Assembly: GCF_010548465.1 (NCBI RefSeq) | Contig: NZ_JAAGMD010000791.1 | Location: 27,144 to 91,143 of the forward strand | Source of the DNA: Streptomyces sp. SID14436 | GTDB lineage: Bacteria > Actinomycetota > Actinomycetes > Streptomycetales > Streptomycetaceae | Length of the DNA stretch: 64,000 nucleotides | Direction of reading: 5' to 3' | Part shown: in pieces, positions 44,488 through 53,085 of the stretch | How positions within the stretch are numbered: position 1 is the stretch's first letter | Layout of the letters: each line of letters starts with the position of its first letter | Program-made: the position numbers and the translations under genes | The notes under the pieces: model-generated | Told to the model about the DNA's origin: nothing | What the model saw: the letters and a program-made list of their open reading frames with translations, nothing else | The model's database searches: none

Positions 44488-46884
44488 TCAGTACTCGGTC
44501 TTGACCGTCGCTCCGGAGAAGTCCGCGGCAGCGGCCAGGCTGATGTAGTTCCAGCCGGCGGGCGGATTGGTGATGGTGAGTGTTTCGCTGTTGCCTGCGC
44601 CTGTGGACCTGCTGGTGTAGCTGGAGGTGGTGGCCCAGGTGCTGTTGCTGTAGTAGAGATCGGCGTTGCCGGTGCCACCGGACGAGGTGACCTTCAGCTG
44701 CTGGACGCCGGCGGGGAGGTAGATGTAGAGGTAGGCGTAGTTCCCCGCAGTCGCGGACAGGTTGCTTCGCTTGCAGTTGCGGCCGAGTTCCCGCCCGTCG
44801 CTGCTGGTGCACTCGGGAGTGGCGTCCGCGCCGCCGACGGCGATGCTCTGGGTCGCGGTGCTGGTCGCGCCCTTGTCGTCGGTGACCTTCAACGTCACGG
44901 TGTAGGTGCCTGCCGCCGTGTAGGTCTTGGCCGGGTTGGCCGCGGCGGAGGTGGTTCCGTCGCCGAAGCTCCACGAACGGGAGGCGATGGTCCCGTCGGA
45001 GTCCGTCGAGCGGTCGGTGAAGTTGGCCGTCAGACCACTGACGGACACCGCGAACGCCGCAGTGGGAGCCTGGTTGCCCGGCGGGGTGGTGGAGCCCCCG
45101 CAGTCGCCGGCTGCGCACCGGGACAGCCAGTTGTACCAGTCGCTGTCGTAGCGGGTACCGATGCTGCCGGTGAGGTAGGCGCGGGCAGTGTTCCAGTTGC
45201 CGGTGCGGTAGTACCCGAGGACGGTGTCCAGTTCGGCGCGGTGGGACTGGAGCATGTAGCGCACGGCGAGGTAGCCCCAGCGGTACACACGTGTGCTGTC
45301 GTGACTGTAGGTCGTGTCGAACAGCGTGCTCAGCGCATAGGTGCGCCTGCCGGCTTCGGTGATGGCCGCGTCGTAGCGCAGGTTGCGGTAGGAGTAGGAC
45401 ACGTACTCGGCGAAGCCCTCGATCCACCAGATGGTGGGGGTCGATACGTTGGCGTTGAAGTCGCCGTACATGTTGAAGCGGCCGTCGAGGTAGTGCGTGT
45501 ACTCGTGGTTGAGGTTCCAGATCTCGAAGTCCGGACGCGCCCACTCGGCCTCGTAGGCGATGAACCTGGCCTGGTTGCCGGCCGAGGAGGGGTTCCCCTC
45601 GAGGTACATGCCGCCGTTGTTGGTGTTGATGCCCCAGTCGGCCCCGGCGTAGGTCTGGTAGTCGGTGCTGCTGTTGTAGACGACCACTTCCAGGCTGGTG
45701 TTGCGGTCACCCGCGACAGGCCCGTTGTCCTTGGCGATGCTGTGGAAGTAGGCATCCTGGTCGGCCAGGCTCCGGCAGGTGGACGCCAGCTGTGCCGAGG
45801 TCATCTCCTGGGCGCGGATGCGCAGGCTCGCGCTGCAGGTGTGGTTGATCACCAACACGCTGCTCGCCAGGCGCTGTTGGAGGTTGCAGGTGCCGTAGAG
45901 GCTGCACTTGGACTTGTCGTAGCTCTCGGTCATCTCGGCAAGGCCCACCCACAGCGGAGCAGTGGTGCCCTTGAGGGAGCTCTTGGCCAGCAACGCGGCC
46001 ACCTGGGGACGAGTTGTCTCCCGGGTAGCGGTGTGCTGCAGGAACCGGGCGAGTTCACGTCCGGCGTTGGACGCGAGGTAGCTCCGGTCGGTGCCGAGCA
46101 GGTTCTTGTGCGAGGAAGCGAAGCCGTACAGGGCCTTCAGGACGCTCCGGTCGGAAGACACCGCGGTGACGAAGCCCGGCACCTGGTGGCCACGGAAGAG
46201 AACGGTGTGGACGTTGTTGACCGCGGTGAGCATCCACCAGGACGAGTCGTACGTGCTGTTGTAGTCCTTCAGCAGCCGCTTGACGACGTACAGGTAGCGG
46301 GCGTTCTCCTCGGAGCTGTCGATCAGGGTGACTGCTTCGGCCAGGACCTCGCCGTTGGCGTCGGTGACGTCCTGCGAACGGGGGCTGGCGAAGAACGCGT
46401 CGAGACCGGCACGGACGGCGGTGCGCAGCTTCGTGCCGTAAGCACCCACTGTGGCCTCGTCGTGCCAGTGCGCGTAGTAGCCGGCGCGCAGGTAGAGCAG
46501 GAGCTGGGTCATGCCGGTGCTGCTGTCACCCGGGTAGGCGGCGGAGCCGTCCCGCAGTGCGTAGGCGACGCTCGTCATCCGGTCCTCGCGGAAGGCCCGC
46601 TGCGCGTTGCTTTCGCTGAGGTCGAAGAGCGTGTCGATGCACTCGGTCGTGGACGTCTTGACCTGCTTGACCAGGCTGCTGCCCGAACGGCTGGTGAAGT
46701 CTGCCGGGCTGCAGCCCGCGGCGGCTCCCTTCCCCTTACCAGCAGCCTTCCTGTCCGAAGACTCGTTCATGGAGGGCCTCTTGAAGGGGGGAGGGGAGAC
46801 CGGGCTGTCGTAGTCCCGACGCACCACGTCTGTGGCCGATGAAAGCGGCGCCCGTTCTTCTACCGGCAGCGGCTTGCCGTGCAC
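44488..46884 (-). CDS. M9-family collagenase 2, apparently without signal peptide
   Basis: Up to 798 residues, closely similar to collagenase 1 throughout. It has the zinc motif HEYTH, Glu in WWIEGFAEY, a PKD domain (SWSFGDGTTS) and a PPC domain. The frame opens within the pro-region: EHVHGKPLPVEERAPL corresponds to EHVAHGRTKVSELPPL of collagenase 1, and an in-frame TGA lies a few codons upstream. A ribosome site plus GTG (46909) like those of collagenase 1 is present but in another frame. A deletion has therefore probably removed the signal peptide and shifted the frame. The start given (GTG 46884) is the first in frame. If translated, the enzyme would stay inside the cell, so this may be a very recent pseudogene. 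Confidence 0.8.
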   Translation of the reverse strand: MHGKPLPVEERAPLSSATDVVRRDYDSPVSPPPFKRPSMNESSDRKAAGKGKGAAAGCSPADFTSRSGSSLVKQVKTSTTECIDTLFDLSESNAQRAFREDRMTSVAYALRDGSAAYPGDSSTGMTQLLLYLRAGYYAHWHDEATVGAYGTKLRTAVRAGLDAFFASPRSQDVTDANGEVLAEAVTLIDSSEENARYLYVVKRLLKDYNSTYDSSWWMLTAVNNVHTVLFRGHQVPGFVTAVSSDRSVLKALYGFASSHKNLLGTDRSYLASNAGRELARFLQHTATRETTRPQVAALLAKSSLKGTTAPLWVGLAEMTESYDKSKCSLYGTCNLQQRLASSVLVINHTCSASLRIRAQEMTSAQLASTCRSLADQDAYFHSIAKDNGPVAGDRNTSLEVVVYNSSTDYQTYAGADWGINTNNGGMYLEGNPSSAGNQARFIAYEAEWARPDFEIWNLNHEYTHYLDGRFNMYGDFNANVSTPTIWWIEGFAEYVSYSYRNLRYDAAITEAGRRTYALSTLFDTTYSHDSTRVYRWGYLAVRYMLQSHRAELDTVLGYYRTGNWNTARAYLTGSIGTRYDSDWYNWLSRCAAGDCGGSTTPPGNQAPTAAFAVSVSGLTANFTDRSTDSDGTIASRSWSFGDGTTSAAANPAKTYTAAGTYTVTLKVTDDKGATSTATQSIAVGGADATPECTSSDGRELGRNCKRSNLSATAGNYAYLYIYLPAGVQQLKVTSSGGTGNADLYYSNSTWATTSSYTSRSTGAGNSETLTITNPPAGWNYISLAAAADFSGATVKTEY

Positions 46885-47012
46885 GTGCTCGGGGTCTTCT
46901 CCCAGTCACTGCCTCCAGAAGGAGCAGCCGTGCGGATGACACGGCTCAGGTGGTCATCCCGGCCGTCCGGAGAAGCGCTCGGGAGAGGCGACTTCTCCGG
47001 ACGGCCGGTGAA

Positions 47013-47040
47013 AGTGCAATGCGACAGGTGACATTGCACT
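47013..47040 (-). promoter_or_regulatory. GTGACAT-type palindrome upstream of collagenase 2
   Basis: Perfect 9-bp arms AGTGCAATG ... CATTGCACT flank CGACAGGTGA; the core GTGACAT is at 47028-47034. On the gene strand it reads ATGTCACCTGT, the same string and orientation as before collagenase 1. GTGCAATGTCAC is shared with the hydroxyproline operator at 34637. Confidence 0.7.
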
Positions 47041-47141
47041 CTCGTCTTTGATGTGAGCGGGAAACTGCCCTGGGCTTCGCCGCTCTTCGGCCAGGCTGGC
47101 CTTCCTGCCTTCGCCTTACTGAGGCGGCGTCATTGCGGGGG

Positions 47142-48368
47142 TCAGCCGGCCAGCAGGCTGACCCCCAGGGAGGAGAGGGCCCGGCTGATGGGTTCGTGGA
47201 TCATGCCGCATCCGCTGTTGGGACCACCGCTGAGGATTCCGTGCGCGGTCGAGCCGTCGTAGACGCCACTGCCGCTGTCCCCGGGCGACACGCACGCCGT
47301 GCTCCAGGTCATCCCGGTCAGGGTGCGTCCGGGGTACTGGACGGTGGCGTTGACATCCGTGATCTGCCCGCAGGTGTAGCCGGTGGTGGAGCCCTGCTTG
47401 CACACGTACTGACCCACGTAGTCGTAGTCCCAGTTGCGGATGGGTTGGGTGGTGTAGACCCAGCCTCGCGGCTGCCAGAAGGCGGTGTCGCTGATCCGGA
47501 CGATCGCGTAGTCGCCGTAGTAGCCGAAGTGGTAGTTCGCCGTGCTGCCTACGCCCTGGTAGCCGTAGCTGTAGGTCGGTACCTCCCAGTAGGAGGCGGC
47601 CTCGGTGCAGTGACCGGCCGTCATCATGTAGTAGCCGGAGCGGTCATAGGCCATGAACGCACTGGTGCAGCGGGTGTTGCCGCCGTAGATGGCCAGCCCC
47701 GAGCGCAGCGGAGGATCGCACGAGTACTGCCCGCCGCAGTACAGCGGCCGGGACGCGTGCCGGTAGCTGTCGACGACCAGCGCGTCTCCGAACGTGCGCT
47801 CGGCCCAGCGCACGACGCGCCGTTGCTCGTCCGTCAGCTTCTTTCCTCGCGGAAGATCCAACCGCAGAGCGTTCTTCTCGGTCACCACCGCGGACTGCAG
47901 GCCGTGCTGCGCCGCCTTGTTCGCCTTGGCGATCCGCTTGCTCAGCGAGGCCGACATCGACTGCAGCTCACTCATGCTGCGATCGACGACCACGGTGTCG
48001 ACCGGGGACTTGCCTGAAGCCGCAGCGGTCACCGATGAGGCCGAGGCCTTCTCGGTCACTGCGACCTTCAGCTTTCCGCCGTCCTGGTGGTCCACCCAGG
48101 CCCCGCCGAACCGCTCGCCCAGTTTCGTGCGTAGTTCGGTGATGACAGCGGTCTGTTCGTCCTGCCGGGCTATGCGGCGTTGTCCTTCTGCGACCGGGAT
48201 GCCGTAGTCCTCGACCAGTTGGGTCACTGCGGCTTTCTGCTGTGCGTTCGGGGCCGGCTGGTCCGAGGTGTTCTCAGCGGCCGAGGTCGTCGGCGCGAGA
48301 AGGAGTGTGGCGATCAACGCAGCCACTGCTGCTATCGGCCCTGACAGCCGTAACGGAGCACTGTGCAC
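47142..48368 (-). CDS. Secreted S1-family serine protease (streptogrisin-like) with a TTA codon
   Basis: 408 residues. The signal peptide reads VHSAPLRLSG then a hydrophobic stretch ending TTSAAE. An alpha-lytic-type propeptide follows (about 40-200). The catalytic domain has triad residues His in MTAGHC, Asp in GDYAIVRI and Ser in PGDSGSG. The GTG start (48368) follows GGAGGTGCTCC. The sixth codon is TTA, the rare bldA-dependent leucine codon, so translation should be delayed to development or stationary phase. Paired with collagenase 2. Its promoter at 48458-48486 contains a perfect GTGACATGTCAC palindrome. Confidence 0.93.
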   Translation of the reverse strand: MHSAPLRLSGPIAAVAALIATLLLAPTTSAAENTSDQPAPNAQQKAAVTQLVEDYGIPVAEGQRRIARQDEQTAVITELRTKLGERFGGAWVDHQDGGKLKVAVTEKASASSVTAAASGKSPVDTVVVDRSMSELQSMSASLSKRIAKANKAAQHGLQSAVVTEKNALRLDLPRGKKLTDEQRRVVRWAERTFGDALVVDSYRHASRPLYCGGQYSCDPPLRSGLAIYGGNTRCTSAFMAYDRSGYYMMTAGHCTEAASYWEVPTYSYGYQGVGSTANYHFGYYGDYAIVRISDTAFWQPRGWVYTTQPIRNWDYDYVGQYVCKQGSTTGYTCGQITDVNATVQYPGRTLTGMTWSTACVSPGDSGSGVYDGSTAHGILSGGPNSGCGMIHEPISRALSSLGVSLLAG

Positions 48369-48457
48369 GGAGCACCTCCATGTGGTGGGACCGATGCCGG
48401 GCCCGGGCCCTTGCCTGTGTCTGGACGGATGCCCGGCGTCGGGGACATGACAGGAAC

Positions 48458-48486
48458 AATATGGAGGGTGACATGTCACATGGCAA
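48458..48486 (-). promoter_or_regulatory. Promoter with embedded operator for the S1 protease
   Basis: On the minus strand -35 TTGCCA (48481-48486), a 17-bp spacer and -10 CATATT (48458-48463) form a good sigma-70-type promoter. The spacer contains the perfect palindrome GTGACATGTCAC (48468-48479), so a bound repressor would block polymerase. Confidence 0.7.
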
Positions 48487-48685
48487 GAGCGAATCGTCTC
48501 CTGGCAGCGTCTGAGCAACTGCGCACGGTGATAGGTCCTGGTGGCACGTTCGGTCACGTGCGAAAGTCTTGTCGCCTGAGGGCCCCTGGAGGCGAAGAAG
48601 TCACAGAGGCCCTGCGCGCCAAGTAGCGCTTCCTGGCGCATGCCTCGTGGCTCAGCAGCTTCAAGCGGCCGGGGGAGGGCAGGCA

Positions 48686-48729
48686 GAGCGCGGTCTCCGA
48701 CAGGGCAGGGCCTGTCGGAGACCGCGCTC
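48686..48729 (-). terminator. Strong terminator hairpin after the X-Pro peptidase gene
   Basis: A perfect 19-bp inverted repeat (48686-48704 and 48711-48729) with a 6-nt loop, 26 bp after the peptidase stop codon. Confidence 0.85.
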
Positions 48730-48754
48730 GTTGCGATGGCCGGCTAGCTCACGG

Positions 48755-50215
48755 CTAGCTCTCCAGCAGCCGGGCCATCCACTCCTCCACATCGGCGGCG
48801 TTGCGGGGCAGGGCGTCCGAGAGAAGCTTCGCGCCGTCCGCGGTGATCAACAGATCGTCCTCGATACGCACCCCCATGCCTCGCAGTTCCAGCGGCAGTG
48901 TCTCGTCGTCGGGCTGCAGATAGAGGCCGGGCTCGACCGTGAGGACATGGCCCTCCTCCAGGACTCCGTCCAGGTAGGTTTCCGCTCGCGCCTGTGCACA
49001 GTCATGGACATCGATGCCGAGCATGTGACCGCTGCTGCACAGCGTGTAGCGGCGGTGCAGGCCGCTGTCCTCGTCCAGCGCCCTCTCGGGTGGCAGGCGC
49101 AGGATGCCCCACTCGTGCAGACCCTCGGCTATGACGCGCATGGCCTCCCGGTGGAAGTCGCGGAACCTGGCCCCAGGCTTCAGGACGGCGATGGCGGCCT
49201 CCTGGGCTGCGAGGACCAGGTCGTAGACGTCTCTCTGGGCAGCGGAGAAGCGGCCGGACAGGGGCAGGGTGCGCGTGATGTCCGCCGTGTACAGGGTGTC
49301 GGTCTCCACGCCTGCGTCCAGGAGCAGCAGCTGCGAGGGGTCAAGCGCGCCGTCGTTGCGGATCCAGTGCAGGACACAGGCGTGAGCACCGGAAGCAGCG
49401 ATGGTGTCGTAGCCGGTCCCGTTCCCCTCCGCTCGCGCACGAAGGTTGAACACGCCCTCGATCCAGCGTTCACCGCGGGGGTGCCGCAGAGCCTGCGGCA
49501 GCGCCCGCACCACGTCGTCGAAACCCGCGGTGGTGTGCTGGATGGCCAGTTGCAGCTGGCCGACCTCCCAAGGTTCCTTGACGAGGCGGAGCTCCGACAG
49601 AACAGTCTCCAGCTCGGTGTCCCGCGCCTCGGTGCGGCCCTCCGGGGACGCCAGGTCCTCCAGCACCGGGTCCACCCCGGCCAGCAGGCGGGTGGGCGGT
49701 CGGGAACCGGCAAACGTCATGGGCAGATCGTCCAGGTGCTCGCTGCGCAGGCCGGTCATCATCGTCGTCTCGTCGAGGTCAGGGCGGCGGCCCACCCAGA
49801 ACTCCCCGTAACGGCGGTCGCGGTAGAAGCCGCTGCTGTCACGCGGCGAGCGCGGGCGGACGTAGAGCACCGCCTCGTGCCCTTCCGAGCCTGTCGGCTC
49901 GAGGACCAGTACATGACCGGGCTGGTCCTCCCCGGTCAGACCGGTCAGCCAGGCGTAGGCGCTGTGCGGTCGGAAACGGTGATCGGTGTCGTTGGAGCGG
50001 ACCTTGAGGACCCCGGCAGGCACGACGAGCCGCTCACCCGGAAAGCGGGCCGAGAGCCGCTCGCGGCGGGCGGGGAGATGGGCGTGTCCCGGCACTCGGG
50101 TGTCCGGCGGGAGCGGGGAGGGTGCCCAGCCGGCGGACATGAAGACGTCCAGGGCTGTGGAGACGGGCAGATCATGACTGCGGGTGTGCGGGCGGGCGAT
50201 GTCGTCGGACGGCAC
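48755..50215 (-). CDS. X-Pro aminopeptidase/dipeptidase (M24B)
   Basis: 486 residues. The N-terminal aminopeptidase-P domain (about 1-180) precedes a pita-bread metallopeptidase domain. All five metal ligands are visible: Asp in LLDAGVE, Asp in TADITRT, His in GHMLGIDVHD, Glu in TVEPGLYL and Glu in RIEDDLL. GTG 50215 is chosen because AAGGAG lies just upstream. It removes residues ahead of proline or hydroxyproline, the bonds that dominate collagen peptides. Divergent from the dipeptide importer across a 166-bp region with a GTGAAAT-type site. Confidence 0.9.
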   Translation of the reverse strand: MPSDDIARPHTRSHDLPVSTALDVFMSAGWAPSPLPPDTRVPGHAHLPARRERLSARFPGERLVVPAGVLKVRSNDTDHRFRPHSAYAWLTGLTGEDQPGHVLVLEPTGSEGHEAVLYVRPRSPRDSSGFYRDRRYGEFWVGRRPDLDETTMMTGLRSEHLDDLPMTFAGSRPPTRLLAGVDPVLEDLASPEGRTEARDTELETVLSELRLVKEPWEVGQLQLAIQHTTAGFDDVVRALPQALRHPRGERWIEGVFNLRARAEGNGTGYDTIAASGAHACVLHWIRNDGALDPSQLLLLDAGVETDTLYTADITRTLPLSGRFSAAQRDVYDLVLAAQEAAIAVLKPGARFRDFHREAMRVIAEGLHEWGILRLPPERALDEDSGLHRRYTLCSSGHMLGIDVHDCAQARAETYLDGVLEEGHVLTVEPGLYLQPDDETLPLELRGMGVRIEDDLLITADGAKLLSDALPRNAADVEEWMARLLES

Positions 50216-50295
50216 GGAGCTCCTTCGAGAACGGGGCGGGAACAGGGCGGCACATCCGAGGCAGGACACAGCTCGGTAACGGACAGGCCTACCTC

Positions 50296-50324
50296 TTGGA
50301 TATAAAATTTCACATTACTATGTT
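50296..50324 (+). promoter_or_regulatory. Promoter of the dipeptide importer with embedded operator variant
   Basis: -35 TTGGAT (50296-50301), a 17-bp spacer and -10 TATGTT (50319-50324) form a good promoter pointing to the importer. The spacer holds ATTTCACATTAC, which on the other strand reads GTAATGTGAAAT, a one-base variant of the GTGACAT element. The region is very AT-rich for this genome and may also drive the divergent peptidase. Confidence 0.65.
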
Positions 50325-50381
50325 ACGGGTCACACCTCATAGGTGTCGGTGCTTCCCACCGCCTCCAGCAAGGAGTGGCAC

Positions 50382-52121
50382 ATGATCCGCAACGCTCGCG
50401 TCCTGGCCGCATCCCTCGGCGCCTCCCTGTCCCTCGTCGTCGTGGGTGCCTGTACCGATCAGGCAGGCCACGACTCCAAGGCGAACCGGCCGGACTTCAC
50501 GACGGGAACCGTCATCGGCGGTACCCCGAAGAAGGGCGGCACCCTCACCGTGCTGTCCAACCAGGACTTCGCCCACCTCGACCCCGCACGCAACTGGGTG
50601 ATGCCCACCATGGACTTCGGCACCCGGCTGCTGTACCGCACCCTGACCACGTTCAAGGCCGAACCCGGGGAGAAGGGGAGCGAGATCGTCCCCGACCTCG
50701 CCACCGACCTGGGCAGGCCCTCCGACGGCGGCAGGACCTGGACCTTCACACTCAAGCCCGGCCTCAAGTACGAGGACGGCACCCCCATCAAGGCCCGCGA
50801 CATCAAGTACAACGTGGAGCGCTCCTTCGCTCCGGACCTCGCGGGAGGCCCCGATTACGCCCAGCAGTACCTGGCTGATGTCGAGGGATACGCCGGGCCG
50901 CTGCAAGGAAAACACCTGGACTCGATCAGGACCCCCGACGACCGCACCATCGTCTTCTCGCTGCGCAGACCGGTCGCCGAGTTCTCCTACACGGTCACGC
51001 TGCCCACCTTCTCTCCCGTTCCCCAGTCACAGGAGAAGGGTGTCCAGTACGACCTGCGCCCCTTCTCCTCGGGGCCCTACAAGATCGACAGCTATGCGCG
51101 TGGCAAGAAGCTGGTCCTGGTCCGCAACCCCCACTGGGACCCTGGCACCGATCCGGTACGCAAGGCCTACCCCGACCGGATCGTCGTGGTCCAGGGACTG
51201 AAGGGCGGCCAGATCGATGACCGGATCATCGCCAGCCAGGGAGCCGACGCATCCGCGGTCGAGTGGTCCGACATGCAGCCGTCCAGCATCTCCAAGGTAC
51301 TCACCAGGCCGGAGATCAAGAAACGGCTGTCTGCCGAACGGACCGGCTGCACCGACATGCTCGCTCTGAACACCTCTCGCCCGCCCTTCGACAACCTCAA
51401 GCTGCGACAGGCAATGCAGTACGCCGTCGACAAGCAGGCACAGGTGACTGCCAACGGCGGACCAGCCCTCAACGACGTCGCAACCGGCTACCTCCCACCG
51501 GCTCTGACCGGCAATCAGGTCGCTGACCCGGTCTACGGCACATCGGACACGGGGGACGTGGACCGCGCCAAGAAGCTCCTCGCCGAGGGGGGCAAGCCTG
51601 CGGGCTTCTCCGCGACCATCACCGTCTCGACCGGGGACAAGACCCGTGCTGAGGCACTTCAGCAGAGCCTGTCCCGGATCGATGTCCGTCTGAAGATCCA
51701 GACCGTCGACCCCTCGGTGTACTACGACACCATCGGCGACACCAAGAACGCCCCGGACATGGTCATCAGCGGCTGGTGTCCCGACTACCCCTCTGGTTCC
51801 ACCTTCCTGCCCTTCGTGTTCGACGGCCGAACCATCAAGGAGAAGGGAAACCAGGGAAACGTCTCCCAGTTCCGTGACGAAGCCGTACAGAAGCGCATGG
51901 ACGAGATCGCCGAGATGTCCGACGCCGCAAGCGCCAACCAGGCATGGATCGACCTCGACCCCGTGATCCAGCGCAAGTCCCCGGCCGTCCCCCTGCTGTG
52001 GGAGCGCAAGCCCTTGCTGGTCGGCGACAACATCGCAGGAGCCTTCGGACACGCGGCCTGGACCGGACAGTTCGACTTCGCGGTGATCGGACTCAAGGAC
52101 CCGGCAAAGAGCCGGGACTGA
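50382..52121 (+). CDS. Dipeptide ABC transporter, lipoprotein binding subunit (DppA-like)
   Basis: 579 residues. The lipoprotein signal ends VVGAC with Cys24. The SBP_bac_5 fold shows LDPARNWVM, the signature KARDIKYNVERSF (near residue 140), and a C-terminal ISGWCPDYPSGSTFLPF. ATG 50382 has AAGGAG 7 nt upstream. First of five genes. It captures oligopeptides at the outer face of the membrane. Confidence 0.92.
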   Translation: MIRNARVLAASLGASLSLVVVGACTDQAGHDSKANRPDFTTGTVIGGTPKKGGTLTVLSNQDFAHLDPARNWVMPTMDFGTRLLYRTLTTFKAEPGEKGSEIVPDLATDLGRPSDGGRTWTFTLKPGLKYEDGTPIKARDIKYNVERSFAPDLAGGPDYAQQYLADVEGYAGPLQGKHLDSIRTPDDRTIVFSLRRPVAEFSYTVTLPTFSPVPQSQEKGVQYDLRPFSSGPYKIDSYARGKKLVLVRNPHWDPGTDPVRKAYPDRIVVVQGLKGGQIDDRIIASQGADASAVEWSDMQPSSISKVLTRPEIKKRLSAERTGCTDMLALNTSRPPFDNLKLRQAMQYAVDKQAQVTANGGPALNDVATGYLPPALTGNQVADPVYGTSDTGDVDRAKKLLAEGGKPAGFSATITVSTGDKTRAEALQQSLSRIDVRLKIQTVDPSVYYDTIGDTKNAPDMVISGWCPDYPSGSTFLPFVFDGRTIKEKGNQGNVSQFRDEAVQKRMDEIAEMSDAASANQAWIDLDPVIQRKSPAVPLLWERKPLLVGDNIAGAFGHAAWTGQFDFAVIGLKDPAKSRD

Positions 52122-52140
52122 GAGACACGGACGAACCGCA

Positions 52141-53085
52141 ATGACCCTTCCGCTCAACACTCCCGTGCAGACCGGCACGGCACCACTGCCCGACAACCTC
52201 TGGCGGACCACTTGGCGAGGGCTCTGCCGGAACAAGGGCAGCCGCATCGCCCTGGCCACCACCGCGCTCCTGGTCCTGATCGCCCTCACGGCACCACTCC
52301 TCAGCCGCCTCGGCGGATGGTCACCCACCGCCTTCGACCCTGATGCCATCGACCCCTATCTCGGCGGGATGCCCCGGGGGCCCCTCGGCGGCATCAGCGC
52401 CGAGCACTGGCTCGGCGTGGAACCGGTCACGGGTCGCGACCTGTTCGCACGAGTGGTGCACGGCGCCCAGGTCTCCCTGCTGATCTCATTCGCCGCCACC
52501 GCGATCGTCGTCGGTGTGGGCACCGCCGCAGGAATCGTGGCAGGCTACTTCGGCGGCCGCATCGACACCGTGCTGAGCAGGTTGATGGACCTGACCATGT
52601 CCTTCCCCTCGCTCATCTTCATGATCGCGATGATGTCCGTCGCCCAGGACGTCAACCGTGTCGTACTGATGACAGTCGTCATCGGCGTCTTCGGATGGCC
52701 CGGCATCGCTCGGGTGGTGCGCGGCGAAGCCCTGGCCCTGCGCCACCGCGAGTACGTCGAAGCCGCGCGCGCCTGCGGATCCGGCTCATGGCGCATCCTC
52801 ACCCGGCAGGTGCTGCCCAACATCGCCGGCCCCATCATCGCTTACACCACCCTCCTGATCCCCGGCATGATCAGCACCGAGGCGGCCCTCAGCTTCCTCG
52901 GTGTAGGAGTACGCCCACCCACGTCATCTTGGGGCCAGATGATCGCCGAGGCCGTCGCATACTACGAGACGGACCCGATGTACTTCCTCGTCCCCAGCGC
53001 CTTCCTCTTTCTCGCCGTCCTCGCCTTCACCGTGCTCGGCGACGGACTGCGCGACATCCTCGACCCCCAGGGAGGCCGGCAATGA
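52141..53085 (+). CDS. Dipeptide ABC transporter permease (DppC-like)
   Basis: 314 residues with the OppC-type N-terminal region, about six transmembrane helices and the cytoplasmic coupling (EAA) loop EYVEAARACGSGSWRILTRQ. It starts 19 bp after the binding-protein stop and overlaps the next permease by 4 bases (ATGA). Confidence 0.92.
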   Translation: MTLPLNTPVQTGTAPLPDNLWRTTWRGLCRNKGSRIALATTALLVLIALTAPLLSRLGGWSPTAFDPDAIDPYLGGMPRGPLGGISAEHWLGVEPVTGRDLFARVVHGAQVSLLISFAATAIVVGVGTAAGIVAGYFGGRIDTVLSRLMDLTMSFPSLIFMIAMMSVAQDVNRVVLMTVVIGVFGWPGIARVVRGEALALRHREYVEAARACGSGSWRILTRQVLPNIAGPIIAYTTLLIPGMISTEAALSFLGVGVRPPTSSWGQMIAEAVAYYETDPMYFLVPSAFLFLAVLAFTVLGDGLRDILDPQGGRQ

